NCBI GenBank assembly: GCA_949297215.1
Contig: CASFRV010000014.1
Coordinates: 1-47,848 of the forward strand
DNA from: an uncultured Bacteroidales bacterium
GTDB lineage: Bacteria; Bacteroidota; Bacteroidia; Bacteroidales; Bacteroidaceae
DNA length: 47,848 bases
Direction: 5' to 3'
Below, piece after piece: positions 31,929-43,408 of the stretch; the first letter of the stretch is position 1; each line of letters opens with the position of its first letter. The position numbers were made by a program, and so were the translations under genes. The notes under the pieces are model-generated. The model had not been told where the DNA came from and searched no databases. It worked only from the letters and a program-made list of their open reading frames with translations.

Positions 31929-32972
31929 CTACTTTTTCTTGTAGGGGAAGTGGACGACGAGTTCGAGAACGATCTTGTCGCGCTCCGAGGGGAGGGCACG
32001 GTTGATGTCGTCGTAGAAGTATTTCTCGTAGTTGAGGCGCAGGTCGGCGTGGAACTGGCGCACGAAGCTCAGCGTCATGCCGCCCGTGATGCGCTTGCGC
32101 GCTCCGTCGTCGATGGGCAGGTATTCGAGGCCCGTCGACTCGTCTTTGGCGAGCACGCCCTCGCTGTGGTCGTCCATCATGTCGAAGCGGGCCAGGAACG
32201 AGAGCTTGTGGAACGGGCCGCGCAGGGGCAGACCGTAGCACACGAAGGCGTCGACGGCGTTGACGTTGGGGAAGTTGCCGCGCGAATAGTGCTTGCGCAT
32301 GTATTCAGCCTCGACGGTCCAGCGGCCGCGTTGGAGCGTCATGCCGCCATCGTAGAGGTAGATGGCGCCGCCCGTGGGCGATATCTTCTGAACGGAGCCT
32401 TGGAGCGTCAGGCCGAAGGGCAGCATGTATTGCGCCTTGGCCGAGAAGTTGAGACTGCGCGTCCAGTAGTCCTTCTGGTCGGTAAGGCCCGAGCCGTTGA
32501 AGAGGCCGCCTTCGAGCTTGAGGGGGATCTTGTCGAACGAGTAGTCGAGCGCCAGACCCACGTCGCGCACGTCGCCCACCTGCTTGGCAATGAACGAGCG
32601 GTTGGCGAAGTATTGCAAGTGGGGCGAGCGGTGGGCGTCGATGCTGTATGGCACGCGCATCTGTCCGAGACGGATGCGGAAGTTTTTCACCGGCTTGATT
32701 CCCACGTAGGCATCGAGCATGCGCATGCGGCCTTCGTCGGAGAAGTCGATTTCGGCGCGGTATTCGATGCCTTTGATGATGCGTCCGTCAAGGGCCACGC
32801 GGGCGTTGCGCACCTGGAAGCGCGTGGCCTGTTCGTTGATTTGGTATTCAGCCTTGGCGCGCACCGTTCCGCTGATGTCGGGGAGCCAGGAGAGGCGTGC
32901 CGAGTCGCTTTGGGCGTGAAGGCCCAAAGCGAAGGCACCCAAGAGGAGGGCGAGAATGGTTTTTTTCTCCAT
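31929..32972 (-). CDS. Phosphate-selective porin (OprO/OprP-like)
   Basis: A 347-aa outer-membrane porin of the porin_O_P family. It has a signal peptide (MEKKTILALLLGAFALGLHA|Q) and amphipathic beta strands throughout. The family blocks are RNARVALDGRIIKGIEYRAE, IRLGQMRVPYSIDAHRSPHL and QYFANRSFIAKQVGDVRDVG. The C terminus is strand-like (KIVLELVVHFPYKKK). It would admit phosphate to the periplasm for the PiT transporter encoded 19 bp upstream in the same leftward operon. A Pho box upstream of the operon supports phosphate-starvation control. Confidence 0.9.
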   Translation of the reverse strand: MEKKTILALLLGAFALGLHAQSDSARLSWLPDISGTVRAKAEYQINEQATRFQVRNARVALDGRIIKGIEYRAEIDFSDEGRMRMLDAYVGIKPVKNFRIRLGQMRVPYSIDAHRSPHLQYFANRSFIAKQVGDVRDVGLALDYSFDKIPLKLEGGLFNGSGLTDQKDYWTRSLNFSAKAQYMLPFGLTLQGSVQKISPTGGAIYLYDGGMTLQRGRWTVEAEYMRKHYSRGNFPNVNAVDAFVCYGLPLRGPFHKLSFLARFDMMDDHSEGVLAKDESTGLEYLPIDDGARKRITGGMTLSFVRQFHADLRLNYEKYFYDDINRALPSERDKIVLELVVHFPYKKK

Positions 32973-32991
32973 GGTGTGCGTCGAAGAAGGG

Positions 32992-35235
32992 TCAGGCCAG
33001 TTCGTGGAACTTGCAGCAGGAGCGCAGCAAGAGGCGCGTCTCGACGAGCAGCTGCTCGGTTTCCTGCACGATGTGGAGCAGGAGCGTCATGGCCGTCAGG
33101 TTCTCGTCGCTGGTCTGTATTTCGATGATGATTTCCTTACGGAAGGCCGAGAACTCCTCGTGCAGCTCCTTCAACTGGTCGATGACGGCGGCGTTGTCGG
33201 TCACGCGCATGGCTTCGAGGTTGCGCGAGCCTTCCTCCATGAGCAGGGCGAGGCGGTTGCGCAGGGGCACGTAGCGCTCTACCATGGTCTCGGGGATGGG
33301 CGTGAAGTGGTTGTCGACGTGCTCGCGGGCGGGCTCGCTGATGCGCAGCAGTCCGTAGAGCATCTGTTGCAGCGAGTTGTGAACGAGGTGGAAGGTCGTG
33401 ATGAGGCGCACCACTTCGCTGGCATCGGCGCGACGCAGGGCCACCACCTCGCGACGACGCAGGTTTTTCAGCTCACGCTTGTTCTTTTGGAGGGCTATGT
33501 CGTTTTTGCGCAGGCGGTGCAGGCTCTCTTCGAAGAGGGCGTCGGTGGTGTCGCGCAGGGTCCCGGCGTAGCGGCCCAGGCATTCGCCCATGTGGACGTC
33601 GAGATGGCGCGTGAGCATGGGCACGATGTCCTTCTGCTCCTTGCATTCCATCATTTGCGTGAAGAGCAGGTCGCCCTCCTCCGTCTGCATCTTCTTGCGG
33701 AAGCGCTTCTGGCTGTGGATGAGGCCGTAGACGCCGATGGCCACGATGATGAGAATGGCCACGATGCCGCCGTAGTGCATGGCAAGAGCCACGAAGAAGC
33801 AGGCAGTAAAGGCCACACCGGCCGTGATGAACCAGCCACCGATGACGGTGAGCACGCCCGTGATGCGGAACACGGCGCTTTCACGGCTCCAAGCGCGGTC
33901 GGCCAGCGACGTACCCATGGCCACCATGAAGGTGACGTAGGTGGTGGAGAGGGGCAGCTTCAAACTCGTGCCAAGGGCGATGAGCATGGCCGAAACGATG
34001 AGGTTGACCGAGGCGCGCACCTGGTCGAACGAGGCACCGTTCACGTTGGGCTCAACGGGCGGCGCAAAGCGTTTGTTGATGAAGCGGGCTACGGGCTCGG
34101 GCGTCACGTTGGTGAGGAACTGCCCCATGTTGTTGCCCCAGCGCACGAGGCTGCGGGCCACGCGCGACGAGCCGAACAGCTCTTCGCCGTCGCCCTGATG
34201 GGCCAGGCTCACTTCGGTTTTCGTCACGTTGTGGGCTTTCTTCGAGAACACCAGGGCCAGCACCATGATGGCGCCTGCGGCGAAGAGGAAGTAGAAGGGC
34301 GTCTGCGCGCTCTCGTTGAGGCTGTCCATCGTGAAGGCCATGGGGTCGGCCGAGCCCGAGGCGGAGAAGTCGAGGAACGACGACCAGCCGGCCAGGGGCA
34401 CACCGATGAAGTTCACCAGGTCGTTGCCTGCGAAAGCCGTGGCCAGGGCGAACGTACCGGCCAGAACGATGACGCGGAACACGTTAACCTTCAGCGCATA
34501 GAGCAGCTGCATGAGCAGCGTGAAGAACACGAACGAGCCCAAGAGCACCCATCCCTCGTGCTGGTTCACAAAGTCGAGCGCCTCCTGCGGGATGCCCGCC
34601 ATGTGCTTCAGGCCTTTGAGAATCATGAAGTAGAGGATGGCCGTGATGCCCAGACCTCCGAAGATACCGATCTTCCATTTCAGCTTCGACTTGAAGTTGA
34701 ACGTGAAGGCGAGGCGGGCCAGGTATTGGATGAGCGTACCGACCACAAAGGCGATGGCCACGGAAACGAAAATGGCCATGATTACTTCGAGTGCCTTGTC
34801 GGTGTTCAGGTAGTCGCCGAAGTCGGTCGCGGTCGAGGAGCTTGCGATTTTAATCATCGAGAAGGCAAACGATGCGCCCAAGAGCTCAAACACCATCGAG
34901 ACGGTCGTCGAGGTGGGCATGCCCAGCGTGTTGAAGATGTCGAGCAGGACGACATCCGTCACCATCACGGCCACGAAGATAATCATCACTTCGCCGAAGA
35001 CAAACTCCTCGGGTCGGAAGATTCCGTGCCGTGCAATGTCCATCATGCCGTCGCTCAGCGTTGCGCCGAAGAAGACTCCGATGGCTGCCACCGTCACGAT
35101 TGTGCGAAACTTCGCCACTTTCGAGCCGATGGCCGAGTTCATGAAATTCACCGCATCGTTGCTCACGCCCACCCACAGGTCGAAAGCTGCGAGCAGGAAC
35201 AGGAAAGCCACGATGCCAACGTACATCCATTCCAT
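32992..35235 (-). CDS. PiT-family inorganic phosphate transporter with C-terminal PhoU-like domain
   Basis: This 747-aa inner-membrane protein takes up phosphate, probably with sodium or protons. The PiT signature VGVSNDAVNFMNSAIGSKVA starts near residue 22. There are about ten membrane segments up to about residue 540, including a second NDLVNFIGVPLAGW repeat. The last 200 residues are soluble and helical (LRKNDIALQKNKRELKNLRR, HNSLQQMLYGLLRISEPARE), resembling PhoU and probably regulating transport. The long middle loop (about 325-390) is typical of the large bacterial PiT form. It is the first gene of the pit-porin operon, divergent from the PhoB/PhoR-like genes. Confidence 0.92.
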   Translation of the reverse strand: MEWMYVGIVAFLFLLAAFDLWVGVSNDAVNFMNSAIGSKVAKFRTIVTVAAIGVFFGATLSDGMMDIARHGIFRPEEFVFGEVMIIFVAVMVTDVVLLDIFNTLGMPTSTTVSMVFELLGASFAFSMIKIASSSTATDFGDYLNTDKALEVIMAIFVSVAIAFVVGTLIQYLARLAFTFNFKSKLKWKIGIFGGLGITAILYFMILKGLKHMAGIPQEALDFVNQHEGWVLLGSFVFFTLLMQLLYALKVNVFRVIVLAGTFALATAFAGNDLVNFIGVPLAGWSSFLDFSASGSADPMAFTMDSLNESAQTPFYFLFAAGAIMVLALVFSKKAHNVTKTEVSLAHQGDGEELFGSSRVARSLVRWGNNMGQFLTNVTPEPVARFINKRFAPPVEPNVNGASFDQVRASVNLIVSAMLIALGTSLKLPLSTTYVTFMVAMGTSLADRAWSRESAVFRITGVLTVIGGWFITAGVAFTACFFVALAMHYGGIVAILIIVAIGVYGLIHSQKRFRKKMQTEEGDLLFTQMMECKEQKDIVPMLTRHLDVHMGECLGRYAGTLRDTTDALFEESLHRLRKNDIALQKNKRELKNLRRREVVALRRADASEVVRLITTFHLVHNSLQQMLYGLLRISEPAREHVDNHFTPIPETMVERYVPLRNRLALLMEEGSRNLEAMRVTDNAAVIDQLKELHEEFSAFRKEIIIEIQTSDENLTAMTLLLHIVQETEQLLVETRLLLRSCCKFHELA

Positions 35236-35265
35236 AAATTGATAAATTTAGTTTAAAATCTGCGG

Positions 35266-35273
35266 CAAAAGTA
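35266..35273 (-). promoter_or_regulatory. -7 element (TACTTTTG) for the pit-porin operon
   Basis: A minus-strand TAnnTTTG match 31 bp upstream of the pit start, with the Pho box 20-50 bp further upstream. Confidence 0.6.
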
Positions 35274-35293
35274 GGGCACCGTTGTGAGCGCCG

Positions 35294-35322
35294 TGTGACA
35301 AAGTTGTTAAGAAAATGTTACA
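35294..35322 (+). promoter_or_regulatory. Candidate Pho box (three 7-bp repeats, 11-bp period)
   Basis: TGTGACA-aagt-TGTTAAG-aaaa-TGTTACA: three 7-bp direct repeats separated by 4 bp, the layout bound by PhoB. It is placed where an activator would replace the -33 contact of the leftward pit promoter. It is also about 90 bp upstream of the phoB-like promoter. Confidence 0.75.
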
Positions 35323-35411
35323 ACCGGCGGCTTGCTTTCGTTCGCCAAAATGAAAAGAAAGCTTCACCGTTTTTTAACAAGCGGGGCAGGCCGCGAGCGA
35401 TGCTTAATGCG

Positions 35412-35419
35412 TAATATTG
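35412..35419 (+). promoter_or_regulatory. Likely -7 element (TAATATTG) for the PhoB/PhoR-like operon
   Basis: A one-base variant of TAnnTTTG, 32 bp upstream of the start at 35451. Confidence 0.4.
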
Positions 35420-35450
35420 CACCGAAAACGACAGAAAACGAGAACAAAGC

Positions 35451-36125
35451 ATGAGTCAGAAAAGAATTTTAGTGGTCGACGATGAGCCCGATCTGCGGGA
35501 AATCCTGCAATGCAACCTGGAAAACGCGGGCTATCTGGTCGATACGGCCGCCTCGGCCGAGGAGGCGCTCGCAACGTTGCGCCCCGACCACGCGCTCATC
35601 CTGCTCGATGTGATGCTGGGTGGCATGTCGGGCTTCCGCATGGCCGAGAAGCTGCGCAAGGAGCTCAAGAATCCTGTGCCCATCATCTTCCTGACGGCCA
35701 AGAACGAGGAGAACGACCTGCTCACGGGCTTCTCGGCCGGGGGCGACGACTACATTGCAAAGCCCTTCTCGCTCCACGAGGTGCTGGCCCGCATCAAGGC
35801 CGTCTTGCGCCGCACCACGGCGCAGGCAGCTCCCAAGAGTGAGCTCACGGTGGGCAACATCACCATTGATTATACGCGCAAGCTCGTGCGCGTGGAGGGA
35901 CAGGATGTGCGCCTTTCGCCCAAGGAGTTTGGCATCCTGAGCCTGCTGGCCTCGTCGCCCGGCCGCGTCTTCTCGCGCGAGGAGATATTGGCCGAAGTGT
36001 GGCGCGGCGAGAGCTACGTGCTCGACCGCACCGTCGACGTACACATCGCCCGTGTGCGCCGCAAGCTCGGCGAATACGCCGGCCGCATCAGCAACCGCCA
36101 GGGCTACGGCTACTGTTTCGAATAA
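35451..36125 (+). CDS. PhoB/OmpR-family response regulator
   Basis: A 224-aa two-domain regulator. The receiver starts ILVVDDEPDLREIL, with phospho-acceptor Asp53 in LILLDVMLGGMSGF, Thr/Lys switch residues (FLTAKNEEND, YIAKPFS) and a linker. The C-terminal winged helix is RLSPKEFGILSLLASSPGRV, RTVDVHIARVRRKLG and GYGYCFE. Its location opposite a phosphate transporter operon with a Pho box between them points to a PhoB-type role. It is followed after 10 bp by its kinase. Other OmpR-type roles are possible, since the receiver itself is generic. Confidence 0.9.
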   Translation: MSQKRILVVDDEPDLREILQCNLENAGYLVDTAASAEEALATLRPDHALILLDVMLGGMSGFRMAEKLRKELKNPVPIIFLTAKNEENDLLTGFSAGGDDYIAKPFSLHEVLARIKAVLRRTTAQAAPKSELTVGNITIDYTRKLVRVEGQDVRLSPKEFGILSLLASSPGRVFSREEILAEVWRGESYVLDRTVDVHIARVRRKLGEYAGRISNRQGYGYCFE

Positions 36126-36135
36126 ATAGCAAACG

Positions 36136-37893
36136 ATGAAAAAGCTCCGCTGGTCATACAAAGCCAAACTTCTGGTCAACTTCACGGCGCTCTTCGCCCT
36201 GTTCACCATCATCCTCATCATCTTCCAGCAGCACCGCGAGCAGGAGTATCGCGTCGAGCTGCTCGAAACGCGCTTGCGCGGCTTTGCCGACATGGCGGCC
36301 GCGGGGCTTGAAAACGGCGGGATGCATCCCGACAGCATCGCCCTGCGCCGCCTGTCGGCAGCCATGCCTTCCGAGGTGCGCCTCACCATCATCGACAAGG
36401 GCGGCCGCGTGCTCTACGAGACGGGGGACACGCCGGCGGCGGCCATGGACAACCATGAGAACCGCCCCGAGGTGCGCATGGCTTTCAACGACACCGAGGG
36501 CAGCGACATCCGCTTCTCGGAGACTTTGGGCAAGGAGTTTTTCTATTATGCCAAGTCGTACGGCGGCTTCATCGTGCGCGTGGCCCTGCCCTACGACTCT
36601 CACGTGCGCGACTTCATGAAGGCCGACAACATTTTCCTCTGGTTTGTGCTGCTGCTCTTCCCCGCCGTGGTGGTGGCCCTGCTCTACGTGTCGGACCACT
36701 TTGGCAAATCGATCGAGAGCCTGCGCCTCTTCGTCCAGGCGGCCGACCGCGGGCTGGTGGACTACGACCACATCAGTTTTCCCAACAGCGACCTGGGCGA
36801 CATCGGCCGTTCCATCACCAAGAAGTACCGCCAGCTCGAAGAGAGCAACCGCCGCACCATCATGGAGCGCGAGCGCCTGATGCGCCATTTCCACTATTTC
36901 GAAGAGGGCATCGCCATCTTTGCCCCCGACCGCCGCAAGCTCTACGCCAACCCCCGCTTCCTGCAATATGTCAACAGCCTGCTCGACCGCCCCACGGCCG
37001 ACGTGGCGGCCATCTGGGAGCACCCAACGTTTGCCCCGGTCGTGGAGTTTCTCAACCTCAGCCGCGGCAACCGCCAGCAGGCGCAGCAGGGAGCGCCCAT
37101 CTTCCGCTTTACGGCGCCATCGGGCGGCTGCTACTACGCCATTCAGGTGCTCATCTATGCCGACAGCGCCTTTGAGCTCACCGTGAGCGACGTGACGCGC
37201 GCCGAAAAGAACAAACTGCTGAAACAGCAGATGAGCAACAACATCACCCACGAGCTGCGCACGCCCGTCAGCAGTATACGCGGCTACATTGAGACCGTGC
37301 TCGACTGCAAGGGCCTGAGCGAGGAGCGCCGCCGTTACTTCATCGAGAAGGCCCACAACCAGGTGGTGCGCCTCACCGACCTCATACGCGACGTGGCCCT
37401 CATCACCAAGGTGGAGGAGGCCCCCGAGACGATGCAGCGCGAGGTGCTCGATGTGCGGCGCATCGTCGACGACATTGCCGAGGAGCTGCGCCCGCAGATC
37501 GAGGAGCGCCGCATGACTTTCGACAACGCCATACGCCCCGACGTGCGCTTGCAGGGCAACTACTCGCTGGTTTACTCCATTTTCCGCAATCTCATGGAAA
37601 ACAGCATCCGCTATGCGGGCGAGGGCAAGGCCATGCATGCCGAGTGCTACAACTGCGACACGGAGTTTTGCTACTTCACGTTCTACGACACGGGCTGCGG
37701 CGTCGACGAGCAGCACCTGGCGCGTCTCTTCGAGCGCTTCTACCGCGTGACCGAAGGCCGCACGCGCGACTGCGGCGGCACGGGCCTGGGCCTGTCCATC
37801 GTGCGCAACGCCGTCCTGTTCCACCGTGGCGACATCAGCGTGCGCAACCGCAAGGAGGGCGGGCTCGAGTTTCTCTTCACCCTCCACCGCTGA
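36136..37893 (+). CDS. PhoR-like membrane sensor histidine kinase
   Basis: A 585-aa kinase. TM1 (about residues 12-31) and TM2 (about 165-185) enclose a roughly 130-residue periplasmic sensor domain. A HAMP-like linker, a PAS-like domain (about 255-350) and the kinase core follow. The H box NNITHELRTPVSSIRGYIET has the phospho-accepting His372, the N box is IFRNLMENSIRYA, and the G boxes are DTGCGVDE and GGTGLGLSIV. It partners with the response regulator 10 bp upstream. The phosphate-sensing role is inferred from the neighbouring pit-porin operon; the periplasmic domain gives no direct ligand clue. Confidence 0.9.
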   Translation: MKKLRWSYKAKLLVNFTALFALFTIILIIFQQHREQEYRVELLETRLRGFADMAAAGLENGGMHPDSIALRRLSAAMPSEVRLTIIDKGGRVLYETGDTPAAAMDNHENRPEVRMAFNDTEGSDIRFSETLGKEFFYYAKSYGGFIVRVALPYDSHVRDFMKADNIFLWFVLLLFPAVVVALLYVSDHFGKSIESLRLFVQAADRGLVDYDHISFPNSDLGDIGRSITKKYRQLEESNRRTIMERERLMRHFHYFEEGIAIFAPDRRKLYANPRFLQYVNSLLDRPTADVAAIWEHPTFAPVVEFLNLSRGNRQQAQQGAPIFRFTAPSGGCYYAIQVLIYADSAFELTVSDVTRAEKNKLLKQQMSNNITHELRTPVSSIRGYIETVLDCKGLSEERRRYFIEKAHNQVVRLTDLIRDVALITKVEEAPETMQREVLDVRRIVDDIAEELRPQIEERRMTFDNAIRPDVRLQGNYSLVYSIFRNLMENSIRYAGEGKAMHAECYNCDTEFCYFTFYDTGCGVDEQHLARLFERFYRVTEGRTRDCGGTGLGLSIVRNAVLFHRGDISVRNRKEGGLEFLFTLHR

Positions 37894-37913
37894 GCGTTTT
37901 GCTCCCCATACGC

Positions 37914-37949
37914 AGCGCCCCCGCAGGCCGTCAGGCTTGCGGGGGCGCT
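37914..37949 (+). terminator. Terminator after the histidine kinase gene
   Basis: A 12-bp stem (AGCGCCCCCGCA with TGCGGGGGCGCT) 20 bp after the stop, between convergent genes. Only a short T-rich tail follows. Confidence 0.65.
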
Positions 37950-37976
37950 TGGTTTGTGTGGGAGCTGTGGGCTGTG

Positions 37977-39548
37977 TCATTTCACCACGGCCGTGTAGGG
38001 CCGCAGGTGCTCCACGTCGATGCGCACCACCTCGGGCCTTGCCGTGGCCGTCCAGCTCAGCGCGCCCGTGCAGTTGTAGCCACCGATGACATAGGCCGTG
38101 CCGCCGTCCATGACGGCCTGCCCGTCGTGGAGCAGGGGCGAGCGGGCGCCGCCGGCAGCGTAGAAGAAGAGGTCGGGGCTCTCGTGCCGTCCCGTCGAGA
38201 GGTCGAAGAGCGCCAGACGGTCCGCATCCGTGCGGTACACCAGGCGTCCGCCGGCGGCCCCCACGAGGCCCGTGCCGTCGTAGCTGCCCACGGCGCGCAG
38301 GCCGCCGTCGTCGTGTACGTAGAGCAGCGTGTCGGCCGCCATCCACACGCGTCCGCCGGCCTCGGCCAGCACCTCGACGCGGTCGGCCGGTGCGAAGTTG
38401 ATGCTCTCCACGTCGGTGCCGTCGGGCAGTAAGCCCTTGATGACGCCTTGGGCGGCGTGCACGGTGTAGATGGCAGCGCCGCGTCCGTAGGCAGCATCGC
38501 CCCGTCCGTGCGTGGGGCTGTCGAGCCGCGTCCACGAGTCGGCCGACGTGTCGTAGGCATAGAGCACGCCGCCGGCCCCGATGGCGTAGACGGCTCCGCC
38601 GGCAGGCGTGGCGCAGCCCGTCTCGCTCAGCCCTGCGGGCAGGTCGGCCAGCTGCGTGAGATGGCCCGTGGCCGGGTCGAGGGCATAAAAGGCCCGTGCA
38701 TACTCCGTTTCGGTCTGCGTGGCCGTGCCCCCGGCGCTCACGTGGAGCCGCGTGAGGCCTCCGCCGAAGTAGAGCCGCCCGTCATGCACAAAGCGCACCT
38801 GACCCGTGGCAGCCTCGGGCAGCGAGCTCACCAGGCGGCCGATGGTGGCCGTCTGGTCCACCACGATGCGCTGTTCGGTGGCGGGCGTTGTCTTCACGAC
38901 GATTTCCACCGGCGCGTTCTCGCGTCCCGACACGGTGTAGAGCGCCGGGGCCCACGAGTCGGGGCCCACGATGCAGATGGTGTCGGCCCTGCCCTCGGCC
39001 AGCTTCACGTCGGGGTCCATCACCTTGACGGGCTGCGTCGATATGTCGGTGAGGCCGTCGGTGCCCCGGTAGCGGCCGTCGCCGCCCGTGGCCGTCAGCA
39101 CCACGTCGAGCGCGCCCGGCCGGCGCACCAGAGCCGTCAGGTAGACGCCTGCCGGCAGCTCGTGGCCCGGGCCGCCCTCCTGCGTGATGACAATCTGGCG
39201 GTCGTCGGCCGCCGAGTCGGAGCGCATGGCATAGGCAGCGCCGGCGGGCAGCAGGCTCACGCGTGCCGTGCGCTCGCGGCCCGTCGTGTTGGGCAGCACG
39301 CTCAGCGCCAGGCGGTCGCCGCTGCCTTCGGGCGCGGCCGGCACGCACCAGTGGGCGTCGCTCACGGCCCTCCATGTGCCCTCGGCGCCGACGGCCACCT
39401 CCGTCAGTCCGCCTTCGACGGCCACTGGAGGCAGGTCCGTTCCGCCCGGCGGCACGGGAGGCGTGGTGGTTGTTTCCTCGTCGGAGCAGGCGCCCAGCGC
39501 CAGCACGACGGCGGCCGTTGCGGCCCATAGGTTTCGTTTCTTTTTCAT
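37977..39548 (-). CDS. Surface lipoprotein with BACON-like domain and beta-propeller
   Basis: A 523-aa lipoprotein. The signal peptide is MKKKRNLWAATAAVVLALGA, then C|SDEETTTT; acidic residues follow the lipid-modified Cys, as in surface-exported lipoproteins. Residues about 45-125 look like a BACON domain (GTWRAVSDAHWCVPAAPEGS, LSVLPNTTGRERTARVSLLP, QIVITQEGG). BACON domains are common in Bacteroidetes carbohydrate- or mucin-binding proteins. The C-terminal 300 residues carry repeated kelch-like blades (GGAVYAIGAGGVLYAYDTSA, RVWMAADTLLYVHDDGG, GTAYVIGGYNCTG). The ligand is unknown. It is a single gene, convergent with the phoR-like gene. Confidence 0.78.
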   Translation of the reverse strand: MKKKRNLWAATAAVVLALGACSDEETTTTPPVPPGGTDLPPVAVEGGLTEVAVGAEGTWRAVSDAHWCVPAAPEGSGDRLALSVLPNTTGRERTARVSLLPAGAAYAMRSDSAADDRQIVITQEGGPGHELPAGVYLTALVRRPGALDVVLTATGGDGRYRGTDGLTDISTQPVKVMDPDVKLAEGRADTICIVGPDSWAPALYTVSGRENAPVEIVVKTTPATEQRIVVDQTATIGRLVSSLPEAATGQVRFVHDGRLYFGGGLTRLHVSAGGTATQTETEYARAFYALDPATGHLTQLADLPAGLSETGCATPAGGAVYAIGAGGVLYAYDTSADSWTRLDSPTHGRGDAAYGRGAAIYTVHAAQGVIKGLLPDGTDVESINFAPADRVEVLAEAGGRVWMAADTLLYVHDDGGLRAVGSYDGTGLVGAAGGRLVYRTDADRLALFDLSTGRHESPDLFFYAAGGARSPLLHDGQAVMDGGTAYVIGGYNCTGALSWTATARPEVVRIDVEHLRPYTAVVK

Positions 39549-39899
39549 GGCATTTGGGGTTAGAAAGGTTGTTTCTCGCCGTCTAATTTAGGGAAAAGCC
39601 CGTCCCCGCTCTTTATCATTTCGGAAAATCAGTGTCTCCCGGCCTGAAAATCACGGGTTTCCGTGAGCCCCGCCGCCCGCGGAGCGCCCTTTCGCCACGG
39701 CGCAGGCCCTGCCTGCGGCTCAGCGCTCCGGCGTGACAAAACGGCAGGTTTTGCCAACGTATGTTATAGCGGCGCCGTTGGCAAGCAGTTTGAGGAAAAA
39801 ACGAATAGCTCCCCGCCCGGGGAGCGCGGCCCGGGGCGGCCGTCCTGCGCCCCACACCTTATATAATATATACGCCAACAAAAAGAAAGGAAAAGAGAT
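39549..39899. other. Divergent region upstream of clpB and the propeller lipoprotein gene
   Basis: No gene. It has a 9-bp stem (TTGCCAACG at 39751 with CGTTGGCAA at 39776) and an AT-rich ACCTTATATAATATATACG about 40 bp before clpB. I see no CIRCE element and no clear TAnnTTTG for clpB. Confidence 0.4.
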
Positions 39900-42497
<2,598 letters not shown>

Positions 42498-42519
42498 CCT
42501 GCGGCACCCCATCCCCACG

Positions 42520-42570
42520 GGCGGCCCCCGGGCGGACACACCTCTTGTCCGTCGGGGGCCGCCTTTTTTT
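42520..42570 (+). terminator. Terminator after clpB
   Basis: GGCGGCCCCCG pairs with CGGGGGCCGCC, with an inner GGACA/TGTCC stem and then seven T. Confidence 0.88.
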
Positions 42571-42605
42571 GTGCCCCTGCGGCCGCCCGCAGCTGTCCGC
42601 CGCCC

Positions 42606-43047
42606 GGGTCTTTTAACACGGAGAATCGAATATTTTCGACCGACCGCGCCGACGCACGCATCTGAGCGAAAAACAGAACCCCTTGGTTTTCAGCCTCATC
42701 CCCGAGAAGCCCTGCCGCATGGACGCCCAAAAACACGTTTTTCGCCACTATATGGCACATTTTGGGCCCATTTTTCCATTGGAAACAGGCCTTCGATGCG
42801 AAAATCCAAGGGATGGAACGCCCGATCCATGGGATGGAAACAGAAATCCATGGGATGGATCGAGCCGTGCACCCCATCGCGCCGCATTTCCAACGCTAAA
42901 AGGCGGCGCAAGGCGCGTGTCCGCATTAACAGAGTGACATATAGCGCACAGAGGCGCGCGGCAGCAAAGGCGTACCCCCGTCCGCACGGGAAGTCCGCCA
43001 CGTAGAGACGCGATTCATCGCGTCTCTCACCGCCCGGACGGCCAGGC
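42606..43047 (-). repeat. Long dispersed repeat C, copy 2 (inverted relative to 12222-12662)
   Basis: Reading the minus strand, it repeats the same block order as copy 1: GCGATGAATCGC palindrome, CTGTGCGCTATATGTCACTC, GCGCCGCCTTTTAGCGTTGG, three CCATCCCATGGAT-type units, GCCATATAGTGGCGAAAAACG and ACGGAGAATCGA at the far end. It fills the gap after clpB. No gene is recognisable in 42571-43408. Confidence 0.75.
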
Positions 43048-43079
43048 GAGAGGGACGAATGTCGTGGCGGGGCTGCGCC

Positions 43080-43320
43080 CCGAGCGGGTGAGACGCCATG
43101 AATGGCGTCTCTACGCAGCGGACATCCAGCCTCACCGGCACACTGCCGGCCCTCATCATCGGTCCTTCGCTGCACGAGCGGCCCCAAGGGGGCCGAGCTA
43201 TCAGTAACCGCGGGTGGAGCGCAGCGGAACCCGCGGAGAGGAAGCACATAACGAAGATAGCCTCGAAGAGGCGTCTATGCCACAGGCCGCCACGGGCATA
43301 GCGACCTCTTCCCCTCATCT
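43080..43320 (-). repeat. Mosaic palindromic repeats, inverted copy of the 11500-11660 block
   Basis: GAGACGCCATGAATGGCGTCTC (43090), GGCCCCAAGGGGGCC (43182), CCGCGGGT...ACCCGCGG (43208) and CCTCGAAGAGGCG...CGACCTCTTC (43261-43310) follow the reverse order of 11514-11660. It ends about 70 bp before the FecE-like gene's promoter. Confidence 0.75.
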
Positions 43321-43391
43321 GCATGGGAGGTTCCCCACGCGTAATCGCCGCACGTCTGCCGCCCCGCGTTTGCCACGTGCGAAAAACGGCG

Positions 43392-43399
43392 TACCTTTG
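43392..43399 (+). promoter_or_regulatory. -7 element (TACCTTTG) for the FecE-like gene
   Basis: A perfect TAnnTTTG only 9 bp before the ATG at 43409, implying an almost leaderless mRNA. Confidence 0.5.
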
Positions 43400-43408
43400 C
43401 CCGTAGGA

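Noticed and set aside
39549-39899. CIRCE or heat-shock operator upstream of clpB
   Set aside because: The only inverted repeat (TTGCCAACG/CGTTGGCAA) does not match CIRCE. I leave clpB control unassigned.
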